Shown here piece by piece: positions 11,341 to 63,870 of a stretch of DNA of 64,000 bases. The notes below the pieces were generated by a model. That model did no database searches. It saw only the letters and a program-made list of their open reading frames with translations, and had not been told where the DNA came from. Made by a program: the position numbers and the translations under genes. Origin of the DNA: Lamellibrachia columna (taxonomy: Eukaryota > Annelida > Polychaeta > Sabellida > Siboglinidae); NCBI GenBank assembly GCA_963662155.1, contig OY759269.1:9951698-10015697 (forward strand), given 5' to 3'. Positions within the stretch are counted from its first letter, which is position 1, and every line of letters begins with the position of its first letter.

Positions 11341-13660
11341 ACCTTCAGTATATCCACAGTAACAACTTTGGTAAGTCACATTGATAGGATATAGAATTAC
11401 AATAATTATATATTTCAGTAAATTAGATTATATATTAAGTTACGTAATAATGTTTTTATTGGAAAACTGGGCACCCCTTTTTTGTGCGACTGGGCCCGCC
11501 CGTTATGAGAAGAAGAATGTTGTTATTTAGGAAAAGAAATAAAATTCACATTCGAGGAGGCACCTAAAAATTTGCATTTAATCAAGTTACTGAACCAGTA
11601 AATTACATTGTTCACTGATGTTATAATAACTTACTATCAACTAACCGTAATTCAATTATACGATTTCATCTGCAAAGACAGCCGAAAATCAACTTCAGTA
11701 ATTGGACAATTTGCAGACATTCTGTGTGTAATGCAGTAGCAGTACAATATCCAGCATATACTTCTGAAGAGATATTGTCTCATCAACAGTATTTCTGGAA
11801 TATTGTCCGTGGAGTTAATGATGAGATATCGTCCAGATAATATTGGTAGGTATACAATCAGAGAGATGCAAACTTATATGAATCGTACATTCCGTGGTTG
11901 TGCGACTGGGTCAGCGAACAAACAATGACTCGTGCAACTCTTCTGCGCACCGCCGCTTTCGGGGCATTGTTTTTGGAATTACATGCATTCTGGTTATATG
12001 GTTATATTGAGTAAGATAACTTATTACTATATTCTGAATTTTATCACATGTAAACAAAGGAAAGAGGCATTTGTTTTAATTTTACAATGACACTAAACAT
12101 TCAAACACTATCACAGCCAGTCACTGTGGAAATACGTGCATATAACACTTTTATAACATTTCACCAATTTATGAATTGGAAGGTATATTTTATGTGCTAA
12201 CTCCATTTTTACTTGACAACTGTTATAGCCTGTGTACTATCATAATATTTGCATGTGTGTATGTATATTATTATTCAGGCAATGTTACGTCGATATTTAT
12301 ATGGACGAACCAATATGGTACATAACTCCTTATTTCGGTATTTTATGCATGGTTAGAGGTTTAACATTCAACTTGTTGCTGCGTTCGATCAGAATCGTCC
12401 AGGCATGACGTATATTTGATGTCCTCGACAGTCAAAAAAACACAATGCCATGGTTGGGCAACCTAAACTGACTTTGCCATGTGCTGTCAGGGCTATCAAA
12501 CATGACATAACTAGAAACACGAGGGAAGGAGTTGTAGACCGAACTGGCCCAGGTATACGGGTGGCTGTCTTGCCCCAGGGTGCACCAAGATGGCTTTTTG
12601 GGGTATTTTTACTGCTGCAAATGTTCGTCCTTTTATGGTCGTCGGCACACTGCTTCAAATGTTCATCCTATCAATCCACTATTATTCAACAGATGTGTAA
12701 TATAGATGTAATGTTTGGTCGAGTTAGAATTATGTATATATTTGGAATGGAACCATTGGTTGATTCAGACAGAAAAGGAAGCTATTTAATTAGACAGGTT
12801 TTCTTACACCTATGTGTAACAAGATATTTGTAAATTGTGTTTGTAACATATTCACATGGCCTGCATTAAGAGAAACTGTAGAAAAGTTGTCCCATTCATT
12901 TATTTGCCTTTGGGAGGATGAAATGACGACGTCTGTTAATATCATTCCAGACACAATGGGTCAGCTGTGGACTCCATCTCTCATGAGGAGGACATCACCA
13001 CGAAGAAGTGAGTTGGTTGTTGTGCATCCATCAGCTGAGATTTTCTAAGAAGCATATGGTAAGTGAGCGAGGAATATATATTTAGATTTCATTAGTTTAT
13101 TCTGTTCTGTGATCATATGCTGGAGCTTCCTTAGCTAATTTAGGTGAAAATTAATTAATTTGCTTTTGCTATAATTGATGAAACCATGAAAGAGACGTAT
13201 CACGTTCCATCTAATCGTATTTTAGCGCCTTTGTTTTTAAAGACGTCTGTTTAGATATACACAGTATTGGCGGTTTCATGTAAAGTCTCTCAATCCCGCT
13301 CAGCCTAAAAAATTGCATGGTAATTAGACTGAATTAATATTACACCATTAATTATTTCAATACTATGCGGGAAAGTTCATTTTGGCAAAAGTGTACCCTG
13401 TACGTGAAAACGCCCACATACAAATGTATTTATTATTACCTTTGTTAAATTTAATGTATGTAAATGTTATAACTTATTATATTATTTTTAAAATAACGTT
13501 GCAGTCGGAGGTCCAACAAAATGAATATATTGCCACATGGTTTCTCCTGGAAGTGTTTAAGGACAATCAGTGCAGACCGTTCTGGCGACACAGCAAATGA
13601 TCAAGTGTTGACTGAATTTATACCATTCAGTGACCCATGTGTAAGTGTTAAATCTGTTAT

Positions 13661-14221
13661 TGACCAGACAACAGCGGATCTACACACTGGGTAGTGGGTC
13701 CAGGAAGTGTATGGAAGGAGACCATTCCCTTGCTGAAGCTATCTGCCGCATTTGATACCATTGGTCACAGGACAACTTATTAATAGTGTGTCATTGTGAT
13801 GTGGCATATCTGGAACAGAGCTGGTTCTCATAATATTTAACTGATAGATACAAAAGAATGAAGATAGCGAATTGTTTCTCAGCTGCCCTCCCTACTTCAC
13901 GTAATGTTCCTCAGGATATTTCACTCTCTACGCTACTATACTTGGCTCTGTTATCCAACGTCACAACTTGGATCACCAAGTGTATGCTAATAAATCACAG
14001 ACCTATGCTATTTTGGCTACACGAGATACAAAATCACTTCCAAAACTAGCTCAGAGATTGTCTCCACAAAATCTTCCATTGGATGACAGAGAACACATTA
14101 AAGTTAAATGCAAGTAAATCCGAGTTTGTTATTATTGGTGGAGTAAATTTGGCATGTGTATTTGAATCGATTATGTGTGCACAATATGTTGCAAGACACG
14201 TTTCTTGAAGTGTCAGACTTT
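13661..14221 (+). mobile_element. Decayed L2/CR1-like LINE reverse transcriptase, copy 2
   Basis: Same relic as at 1360-1920, carried by the second copy of the duplicated segment, with a few substitutions such as Val to Ile after NVPQD. It is a passenger of the duplication, not an independent insertion. Confidence 0.75.
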
Positions 14222-16599
14222 AGACTGCATGTAGAGAAGCACAGTTAAATCAAAACGTGTGGAAAGCATTAGCTTAACAGTGTCACCTGGCAGTTCTTCG
14301 AAGAGAACAAATTTGCATATGTGCTGGAGTGCCACAAAACACTAATATTATATAGCCTTTTTGTTTTGGGAGTGACGTAGAGTGATATAATGAAAGCATT
14401 GATTTACTAAAATGCAAGGAAGCACATCAACATAATAATTGACATGTAATTGATTACGGATTGACAGACGTTTGCTACGATGACAATAAAACTGATGCCG
14501 ATTGACCAACTAATGCGAATCGAGAATAATAACCTTTATCTGAATATGTAATGATCGATGTTCTTTTGTTTAAAAAATAAGAGACCAATGACGTGAGTGA
14601 CACTTAGCAGTATCTGCTATTTGGTTGCACCTCCTATCGGTCGGTGGAGAGACCAATCCACAGTCACCGAATCTCTTACAGTTGCGTATCGAGCAGCTCT
14701 CAGGGGAGAGATATGTCGGCCCCCAGACGCTAGTAGTTCTCCACCAAAACCACTGACAATCCCTATGTGTTGAGCTATCAACTTATCTTATGACAACGCG
14801 ACTACCCGTTTATATAGTAGGTACACCTTTTTTATGTGAATTTGTGGTGTGAACTCTTGAAACATGTTAACTTTACATTTAACTGATATAACAACTATTA
14901 ATTAAACAATTTAGTTAATTAGAATGTTTCTTATATGGCATAGTTCATGTTGTAATGCAGCAAAGTGTATAACATGCATAAATAATATTACTAGTCTATG
15001 TTATTGATATTGAATTATGCAGATCTAGTGGTGAAAATTATGCGCATGCGCCCGAAGTGATCACTCTAAAATGGCGTCTACTGGAATGTTGGCCGTGTAA
15101 TTGATATCAACAACCCTACAAAACCCTGTCTTAGGAATACAACACACTCCAAGTGGAAAAGGTTTATTATATTAGCAACAGTATCATCGAACAGTTGTGT
15201 TAACTGGTATGTCTGTTTATTATATATGCATCTAGCAATTCCCACCGCCGTTACTTTGTTGAACAAATGCACATAACGGTTACGTTAGCCAACAATAAGC
15301 CAAAACGTCTAGAAAGTGTCTCGTCGCCTTGCCAGCAATAGTCTAGCCAAATTTCGTGCGACTAATACACAGTCATGAATTGCATCAGAGGCAGAAAACC
15401 ATAGTTGTCACTAATAAGTAATCTGTCCCAATACGTTATTCCAAACTCCATATGAAATAATCAATCGTTTGTAGAATGAATAAAATAAGTATCAGAATTA
15501 ATACCATATCAAATATGTGTACTCCGTAGTATAGATATTATTTATCTACAAAGCCAAATAATGTTTATACACAAACCTTCCGCATTCTGGTAGGTCAAAA
15601 AGTCCCTGTTTATAATGAACCTTTTGTTAGTAGCTGTCTCGAATCACCTCTTTCTTCACCAATTTCGTCCGACTGGCTGTCAACGCAATGCATTTCTACC
15701 TATCTAGATGAGATCAGCTTTTACAGAGAACACCACAGGAAGCAAGCAGCGTGTGCTATTGATATACAACGTATGTTGAAACAGATAACATGCACGCCAA
15801 CACGGATGTAGCACACGAAATGATATCTTTCACACTCCTCCATATTTCTCCAATTGATCATTCTTCAGTCATGGAAGGACGTTCACCGTATACCCATTTT
15901 TGGAAGAAGAATCACCAACTTCGCATGGATTGCTATATAAGACCCGCGAAATGCAAGAATTCCAGGCAGGCTGGCTGGTAAACAGCAATGAACCCTTGTG
16001 GTCTGTTGTCTGTGCTGGCGGAGGTAATCAACGAACTACGACAGGCATTGTCCTTGCGCTCGGACGGCGTTGTCCTGTTTGCATCAGATAATCTTTTGCA
16101 GCACCACGCATTGACACCTGTCAACGCCCTGAGTGACGTTGTAATCCTCAGTTAGAAGTGAAATTTCTATGCCGCAATTATTCTGGTATCCTAATTGTAT
16201 CGACACATGCGTGTTGTACTATTGAGGATACGTAATCGTTCTGTTTACAGCAATTTTCTCAACACGGTTACACAAAAAAATAATAGTACGCATCTGTTGG
16301 TGTACGTTCAGTGTTCTGCTGTAAATGTGACTTAAATGTGGGCAGAAAAGGACAGCCTTACATTGGACTCCCACGCACGAACGCTTGCATGTTAGAGGTA
16401 GGCGGGGATGGTAGCAGACAGGTGGAAGGCAGGCAGACAGGCAGGAATATTGTTCTCGTGGTATCCAGTCCTTGGGATTGTTCAAAGTGCTTTACACTTC
16501 AAAAACTGTCATAAATGTTCGTTAACAAATCTTCTCCGGGAAGCAACTATTCTAATTGTATCGACACATGCATATTGTAGTGTCGAGAATACGTAATCG

Positions 16600-16960
16600 G
16601 GGATGGAAGCAGACAGGGAGGGAGGCAGACAGATACGCATGAAAATTATGTTCATTGTATCCAGTCCTTTGTATTGTTCGAAGTGTTTCACACTTCACCC
16701 CCTACCTCACCTATTCATTCCAACTCCATCTCGAGTTCTCTGGGAAGCTCTCAGTCATGCTGCAGTTACTGCACGAAGACCATTCATACGTATAATCACC
16801 ACTGCATATAGCCAGGTACCATTTATACAAACGAATGAGCTGTGGCAACGTTCGGTAAAACAAATTGCCAAAGCTTCCAAACGGCAGCAAGACGGTTCAA
16901 ACTAGGTTTTTGACGACTGGGAGCCTGACGTTCTATCTCGAACGTTATCACGCCCAATTC
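16600..16960 (-). mobile_element. tRNA-derived SINE, minus strand, copy 2
   Basis: Same SINE as 4300-4660, carried along by the second copy of the duplicated segment, with a few substitutions. Confidence 0.8.
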
Positions 16961-17230
16961 GATGGGAGACAAGGAGACGCGAGGGGGTCAGAGAAGAAGC
17001 GAGGGAGGGAGAGGAGGCAGCGCGGGAGGTAGATATGCCGTTTGTTTGTTAATGCAGACAAGTACAAGTGTGTAGCAATATTTAATATGGCCATGGTTCG
17101 CACCACGCTGTAGCTTCCTCATGCGTGTTTCAACAGTTGCCTGCAAATTTAGCGCGAGACTATCGCGAAGTCGCCCTGGTGATATACACAGTTAGCGGCG
17201 TGTAGGAATTACAGAACCACAGTGTCGTAG

Positions 17231-18880
17231 TCTCTCCCTCTCCCTCTTAATCCCCCCTCCCTCTCCATTTCCCTCTCCCTCCCCTCCTTCCCCTTCCTCC
17301 CTCCCTCCCTCCCTCCCTCTCCCTCTTAATGCCCCCCTCCCTCTCCATTTCCCTCTCCCTCCCCTCCTTCCCCTTCCTCCCTCCCTCCCTCCCTTCCTCC
17401 CTCCCTTCCTCCCTCCATTCCTTCCTCCCTCCCTTCCTCCTTCCCTTCCTCCCTCCTTTCCTCCCTCCCTTCCTCCCTCCTTTCCTCCCTCCCTTCCTCC
17501 CTCCCTTCCTCCCTCCCTTCCTCCCTCCCTCCCTTCCTCCCTCCCTTCCTCCCTCCCCCTCTCCCTCTCTACCTCTCTCCCCCCAACTCCCCCTCTCTCC
17601 CTCTCTCCCCCTCTCTCCCCCTCTCTCCCACTCTCCCCCCTCTCCCCATCTCCTCCTCTATCTCTCCCTCTCTCCCTCTCTCCCTCTCTCCCTCTCTCCC
17701 TCTCCCCCTCTCTCCCTCTCTCCCTCTCCCCCTCTCTCCCTCTCTCCCCCTCCTCTCTCCCGCTCTCCCTCTCCCCCTCTCCCTCTCCCCCTCCCCCTCT
17801 CCCCCTCTCCCCCTCTCCCTCTCCCTCTCCCCTTCTCCCCCTCTCCCCCTCTCCCCCTCTCCCCCTCCCTCTCCCTCTCCCCCTCTTCCTCTCCCCCTCT
17901 TCCTCTCCCCCTCTTCCTCTCCCCCTCTTCCTCTCCCCCTCTTCCTCTCCCCCTCTTCCTCTCCCAATCTCCCTCTCTCCCTCTCTACCTCTCTCCCTCT
18001 CTCCCTCTCTCCCCCTCTCCCTCTCTCCCCCTCTCCCTCTCCCCCTCTCCCTCTCCCCCTCTCCCTCTCCCCCTCTCCCTCTCCCCCTCTCCCTCTCCCC
18101 CTCTCCCTCTCCCTCTCCCTCTCTCCCTCTCCCTCTCCCCCCTCCCTCTCCCTCTCCCTCTCCCTCTCCCTCTCCCTCTCTCCCTCTCTCCCTCTCTCCC
18201 TCTCTCCCTCTCTCCCCCCTCCCCCCCTCCCCCTCCCCCTCTCTCCCCCTCTCTCCCCCTCTCTCCATCCCTCTCTCCATCCCTCTCTCCATCCCTCTCT
18301 CCATCCCTCTCTCCATCCCTCTCTCCATCCCTCTCTCCTTCCCTCTCTCCATCCCTCTCTCCTTCCCTCTCTCCATCCCTCTCTCCATCCCTCTCTCCAT
18401 CCCTCTCTCCATCCCTCTCTCCATCCCTCTCTCCATCCCTCTCTCTCCATCCCTCTCTCTCCATCCCTCTCTCTCCATCCCTCTCTCTCCATCCCTCTCT
18501 CTCCATCCCTCTCTCTCCATCCCTCTCTCTCCATCCCTCTCTCTCCATCCCTCTCTCTCCATCCCTCTCTCTCCATCCCTCTCTCTCCATCCCTCTCTCT
18601 CCATCCCTCTCTCTCCATCCCTCTCTCTCCATCCCTCTCTCTCCATCCCTCTCTCTCCATCCCTCTCTCTCCATCCCTCTCTCTCCATCCCTCTCTCTCC
18701 ATCCCTCTCTCTCCATCCCTCTCTCTCCATCCCTCTCTCTCCATCCCTCTCTCTCCATCCCTCTCTCTCCATCCCTCTCTCTCCATCCCTCTCTCTCCAT
18801 CCCTCTCTCTCCATCCCTCTCTCTCCATCCCTCTCTCTCCATCCCTCTCTCTCCATCCCTCTCTCTCCATCCCTCCCTAT
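17231..18880. repeat. 1.65-kb polypyrimidine tract with 12/14-bp arrays
   Basis: Same flanks as the tract in copy 1 (cagtgtcgtagtctctccct on the left, tattgacgtgccatcaggag on the right). Here the distal part is a 12-mer CCATCCCTCTCT (about 18264-18445) followed by about 30 copies of a 14-mer CCATCCCTCTCTCT. The 12-mers of copy 1 are absent. Open frames of 285-573 codons across it are repeat artefacts. Confidence 0.95.
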
Positions 18881-19173
18881 TGACGTGCCATCAGGAGTCA
18901 ATCGTTCCAGCATTCCAGCATTTGCATTTGCATGCGACCCACAAATATTTGATTTATCAAATTCACAAATGTACGATCAAATGCATGCGTAATTCTTTGA
19001 ATATTTATTATTGTTAGATTCACTTTCTCAAGTTCACAACATGCCATTAAAATAAAGTTCTCTGAAGTGAGCATTATTTTCAACAGGTTATGAAACCGTT
19101 GTCTGACCTATGAATCCAGTTTCACAAGGTGCTCTTTAAAATTGCTCTGTAGGTCAACTGGTCAATGCCTGAG

Positions 19174-58412
<39,239 letters not shown>

Positions 58413-59085
58413 TGACGACTGCCATAACTTGGCAACTGACACAAAGGCGGACAATCTGATGTAATGATAACGCGCTAACTCCTTCAACTCATAGAGCTAC
58501 CTGGTCTTAGATACAAAGGCTCACTACAATCTGATGTCATGATAACACACTATAACTGCTTCAACTTATAGTGCTACCTGGTCTTATACAGGTGGCCAAC
58601 TATTTCTCTGCGGCATGTAATATTTGTAGCACTCATTAACATTGTCCAAAATACGTATTTGACTAAAATTTTGTGGATTTATAAGTATCTCTGTATCCAA
58701 GAGCAGCTTTCACAAAGTAGCAGAATGATACACGTTATATTTGTGTGACTTAAGATAAGCAGAATTATACACATTATGTTTGTGTTTGTCCATAATTTGT
58801 AAAACTACTCCACCTCAATTATGTGAAATGAAAACAGGTATTGTCAGTTTGAATTTATTAAGGTATATAATAATGATTCATAAAAATTCATGTTGTGTAT
58901 TCCAGTTTTTAGATACTAAGAAACCTACATATTTGTTTTAATTAGTTTTAATGTTTTAAATGATGTACCTCTTACAAACACATGGTTTTAACTTAAGCCT
59001 ACACCTGATATTCACTAGGATACTAATGCAACTATTTAAGAAACTTGCCTTTTGCTTTGTCATGTACTGTGTCATTATTAATAAA
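58413..59085 (+). promoter_or_regulatory. Probable 3' UTR with poly(A) signal
   Basis: No coding signal after the stop. The first canonical AATAAA is at 59080-59085. A 70-bp direct repeat near 58440-58580 (acaaaggc...aatctgatgt.atgataac) lies early in it. Poly(A) site placement is inferred. Confidence 0.5.
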
Positions 59086-59639
59086 ACAGTGGGCTATTAA
59101 GGGTAGAAACGTGTTCTTGTTATATTTCAGATAGTTACTGTAGAACAGTAGAAAGCTGGAACGTTGTAAAAGATTAGATTTGTGCATTGTACTCATCTTG
59201 AAAGTGAGTGAGAAACACCCGTCCAGAATGTGTTGCAAAGTCTGCCACACAACGGTGTGCGACCGAAGCCAAACAACTAGTTCATTGAAAGCACACGTAC
59301 ATGGACTGTATTATGTTTTACTAATCGCAACAACTACTTAGTATAACATGACTTAATGATCATATTATATATTTCTTGTAGGAGTTCTATGGTTGCTGAA
59401 CATAAGCCCTCCCTGCATATAACCCCTGCATACATAAGCCCCCTGACGCAATCCCACTACCAAAATCCCATTCCTCACACACATATTTTTATCGTGGAAA
59501 TAAGTTGTGTTGTGTTGAGTATTTGTACACCAAAAAAGCAGAGTAGAGCCATTTTTGCTGGGAGTGTTCCCAGAGGCGAGCTTTTGAATTTAAAGGAGTT
59601 ATAAGTTAAATAAATATAATCAGCCCGGCTTCCAACCAT

Positions 59640-60232
59640 GGTGCAGCCTCCGAGGAGTCGCTCTCTTCGACAGTACATCCTCTGTCAGTCTCTAATGTAC
59701 GTGCGATCTATGGGGGTCGCTCTCGAAGGTACAGTCTCCGGGAGTCACTTTCGACAGTACAGCTTCCGGGGAGTCACTCTCGATGGTACACCCTTCAGGG
59801 AGTCGCTCTCTACGGTACAGCCTCAGGGGAGTCGCTCTCTATGGTACAGTCTCCGGGGAGTCGCTCTCGACGGTGCAGCCTCCGGGGAATCACTCTCGAT
59901 GGTATAGCTTCCGGGGAATCGCTCTCGTCGGTGCAGCCTCCGTCGAGTCGCTCTCGACGGTACAGCTCCAGGGAGACGCTCTCTACGGTGCAGGGGAGTC
60001 GCTCTCGACAGTCCAGCCACCAGGGAGCCGCTCTCTACGGTACAGCCTCGGGGAGTCACTCTCTACGGTGCAGCCTCCGGGGAGTTGCTCTTGACGGTGC
60101 AGTCTCCGGGGAGTCGCTCTCGTCGATGCAGCCTCTGGGGAGTCGCTCTCTATGGTGCAGCCTCCGGGGAGTCACTGTCTACGGTCCAGCAGTCCTGTCA
60201 CCCAGGAGCCGCACTCGACGGTCATTGTCGTT
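59640..60232. repeat. ~29-bp minisatellite downstream of the gene (~20 copies)
   Basis: The unit ctccggggagtcgctctcga + cggtacagc shows many point variants. It is GC-rich with a CpG in most units. Open frames through it have no independent support. Confidence 0.92.
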
Positions 60233-61080
60233 CGTGAGATACTAGCCTGATACGGGCAGCCACGGCTCGTTCTCAGTGTTGATATGTGTATGTCAGCATG
60301 TCCTGTTTGGGCTGCGAAATCGTGCGCATGTTCGTGACGGTGTTGCCGTCTCATCACGCGTCGTCAGCTGCTCCAACAGAGTCGGCGGCTCCTTGACTGA
60401 CGACCGCTCTTCGCGTGCTCACGTCAATACCGGTAGCTCCTAAGTTTCGCTTCGTGGAGTCTATACTGCACTAAATCATTGTGGAAGCGTGGTCACCCAA
60501 CGTTTCACTTAGACTGCCGTAGGTCGCCATAGAACACAGCTATTTCGGCAGCCTGTCCTTGTCCATCCGTACAACTTGGCCAGTCCAATCTCTACAAGAA
60601 CATGGCCTCGACGCTCGGCATGAAAGCACGTTACATATATAATTATTCTTTCTAAATCCGTTCGAGGAAAAGATACAGAAAAACCAACAAGCATCGTTTG
60701 ATCAGACACAGTATAGCTTGGAAGGTCTTTGACAGGGCCACTGGTCGAATGACGGCACAGACCTAACTAGATCGAAGGGACACCAGAAGAGAGACAGGAC
60801 AAATACTTCCAACACTCCAGAATTATTATGGGGAATGCACCATCATTACCTGACAGACTTCCCCATAATATATATTTATAAAGGTATCCTACCAGTCAAA
60901 ACCTCGATGCCATTTACCCTAAATTGCCAGACATCAATAACGAACTTTGGCAACCGGATTAATTCAAAACACACCTGCTAGATCTTTGCATCATGGCATT
61001 ACTCAAGAAAATAAAGCCCAGCAAGTTGACCACAACTTGGATAATTCCTATTGTAAAATAACTTGCTCATCAATTATCGA
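60233..61080. other. No gene recognised
   Basis: The GC-richer part (60233-60480) follows the minisatellite, then AT-rich sequence. Short frames only. A block (ttatatttataaaggt..cctaccagtcaaaacctcga) recurs, diverged, near 61600, suggesting an unrecognised interspersed repeat. Confidence 0.5.
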
Positions 61081-61084
61081 AGAA

Positions 61085-61320
61085 TAATTTTAGGAGCATT
61101 GCAGGAAATATCTTTAACAGACTTTTGCTGAACAGAATGCGGCTCCGTGTTGATCCACTCCTTCGCTGGAATCAAAATGGTTTTGGACAAGCTGGGTCCA
61201 CCGTCACATAGATTCGTTCGCTGAGATGCATCAACGATGGCATGAAAGCAAAACAACTATATCTGGCAATGGTTTATATAGAGTTTGTGTGTGGCATGGG
61301 AAGTGTGTTCTCTTAAAGCT
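61085..61320 (+). mobile_element. LINE reverse-transcriptase fragment
   Basis: Reads IFNRLLLNRMRLRVDPLLRW NQNGFGQAGSTVT, stop, IRSLRCINDGMKAKQL. This matches the N.I..VDP.LR.NQNGFRPGRST..QI..LRR..E..K reverse-transcriptase block. Truncated on both sides and interrupted by a stop. Confidence 0.8.
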
Positions 61321-62670
61321 AACAGCTTTACACAGTCCAGCTAGATACGTTATCAAAGTAACACATGCTTGGGGGGTTCAGGTTTGTTTGGAATTTTTCT
61401 TTAACTGTAACATAGCGATCGGACCTCCCTTTCCAAAACACTGAGGACGGGTCTGAGTTAATTGTAGGTAAGTCGATTGAAGTAGCTTGCAATAACAAGC
61501 AGAAGGTTTATAATCCATGGGAGGGGCACTCCATGCGTCGCCAGAGTCCTATACCATCCTTGAGGCAAATTCCACATTTTATATGTATGTCCCCCATAAA
61601 ACATATTTATAAAGTTGTCCCACCAATCAAAACCTCGATTACCATTTACCTTAAATTGTCGGACATCAACAACGCAAATTTGGAAACCACGTGAATTCAA
61701 AACATACCAGATTATATATATTATAATGCACAAAAGCACATTGATTTAGAATAAGAACAGTGATTTCATTTCAGGGCAATGTTTTGTAATTTCAATTAAC
61801 ATTAATCTATGAATAAAATAATCTATGAATGAATAATGAATGCCAATTTGGCACGTTAAGGTATATATTTGGTTGTATTCCAACTTGAAAGGGGTATTAT
61901 TTTGACAGATGTCAAAAACATGTTTTGGGGGTGTCAGATAGATCAATTATCAGGGATGGTAGGGTAGGAAGACGTCCCCTCGTATTTGCAACATTATATT
62001 CGCTTGTTGTCCGTCTGTGTTTGACGAATGCAGTGCTGCTACCTGGTGCATATTCTGCCCAAAAGAACATGCAGACGAAAAAGAAAAAGACGGTTTGGAA
62101 AAATCTGCTTTTTAAGTTTTCATGCATGGCTGATGTAAAATATTCATATTTGCAATGTTGCACAGAAACACACATATCCCGCTTAACGTCGTGCAACTGT
62201 TTTTATGTTCATCATTTCCATTTATTGTTACAAAATATAGGCATTAATTAATAATAACGTGCGTACTAGTGGGTAAGATGCCCCCTTAGAGCGGAGTGCA
62301 ACATGGGGGGCATATTGCCCCCTTACGATTTGGTCAATTTATAGTCGTGATTAGGTAGTGGAAATGTTTTTATTTTGATAAAAGCTATGATTTTTCGAAT
62401 TTACGATCTATCATTTCATAATATATACATGGCACGTGACAATTTGGAGCATGCCTACACGGTATTACTTAATTTATAAGTGCATATATACGCCTTGTCC
62501 TCGGTTATCAACATGCCGCGCCGTAGAAACTACATACATTTAAGTTCTTGTTGTTTCCTAATAAACTGGAATTCGCTACTCACAAGTTGAACTCGTTGAT
62601 GATCGGTAAGCAAAACGGAAGGAGAAGCTAATTGGGAAGTTGCTCGTGGCTAGAAAAGAATTGAAGTTGT
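61321..62670. other. Intergenic; possible DNA-transposon remnant
   Basis: Mostly featureless. At 62270-62340 gatgcccccttagag and ggggggcatattgccccctt form a diverged inverted pair. At about 62513 a frame starts MPRRRNYIHL before stopping. Both recall DNA-transposon ends and transposase starts, but the evidence is thin. Confidence 0.3.
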
Positions 62671-62672
62671 TA

Positions 62673-62792
62673 TATCATATGGGGCACATTGTTACATCAT
62701 ACGGGGCATGTTGTTACATCATACGGGGCACGTTGTTACATCATACAGGGCACGTTGTTACATCATACGGGGCACATTGTTACAACAAAGAA
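62673..62792. repeat. 22-bp minisatellite x5
   Basis: The unit acggggcacgttgttacatcat is repeated five times with single-base variants. The rest of 62793-63740 is AT-rich and shows nothing recognised. Confidence 0.92.
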
Positions 62793-63774
62793 CATGTGAA
62801 TCACAATGTCACTCGTCCCCGTGTTACTGTTATTGCATTAACTGGATTATACACATTTATACATCTTACACACAGTGTGCATAACAATATAGCTGTTCAC
62901 AGCTTCATATATTAAGCTTTCCTTTGTTAGTTACTAAATGGGATACTTTCCACGTATTGTTACATAACAAACAATGGTGAATAGAATGTAAATTATTGAA
63001 TGCAGTATGAAATAGTGACTGACAACATATCTGTAATGAGACTTCTACTTGATTGAATGATACTCGTACTCACGCACATGCGCACGAACCTCCACTTTTT
63101 TTCAAAGAAACGTGCAATATGTGTAAATTGCTCAAATACGGCTGTTCCATCAAGATTTAACAAGGCAAAACACCCAAATAGCTAGTGGACAAGGATGCCA
63201 TTGGCCTATCGAAAGTCCAACAATTTGTCATATGTGTAACCCGCCCTTCTGAGATATTCATATATTTTTTAAAACACATTCATGCTGCTAGCATTTACAG
63301 TACTGATTAAAAACCAGTACGATAGGTTTCAGAGGATGCAAGATTCTTCGCTAGATGTCGATGATGACCACTGTTGACCTTCCTGTTTAATGTTTCACAC
63401 GAATACGTAGGGCGTATTAAATTGCGATATCTGAATTTAAACAATTCATATGATGTGACATAAGTGCAATTGAGCAGGAATATTCACAAATTTGTTTGTA
63501 GAAGCTATTGGTTGTGAAATGGTGCATTTTTTTAGAGTTTAACAGGCGGAGGGATTTATGGGAAATTTTCTGCTATGGGCCACGTGGGCACATGAATACA
63601 TGGCTATTTTGGTCAAAAATTGACAGGCATTGCACGTCGGGACATTTTGAAAGAGATGATGGCAGTTGCTGTGAACAATTTTCAGAATTTTTTATGGTCA
63701 CATTTTCTTATAATCAGACAAAATGTTAACATGGCCACCAATGTAATTCTCTACAGTGGTCTGACTCCTACAAG

Positions 63775-63870
63775 TTTCTAGGGTTGGCCCAACGTTGACA
63801 TTAGGTCAACATGCAGACCGCGACCGAGGCAAGCTTTTTACAATGTTGGCCCAACCAAGCTGTGCTAGCT
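63775..63870. repeat. Short inverted repeat (MITE-like)
   Basis: gttggcccaacgttgacatt and tacaatgttggcccaaccaa form an inverted pair about 60 bp apart, each palindromic around ttggcccaa. Its size and structure resemble a miniature element; target duplications were not identified. Confidence 0.45.

Noticed and set aside
17192..19017. Open frames of 573, 562, 433 and 285 codons
   Set aside because: Translation of the copy-2 polypyrimidine array; the equivalent frame in copy 1 has a quite different sequence, so none is conserved.
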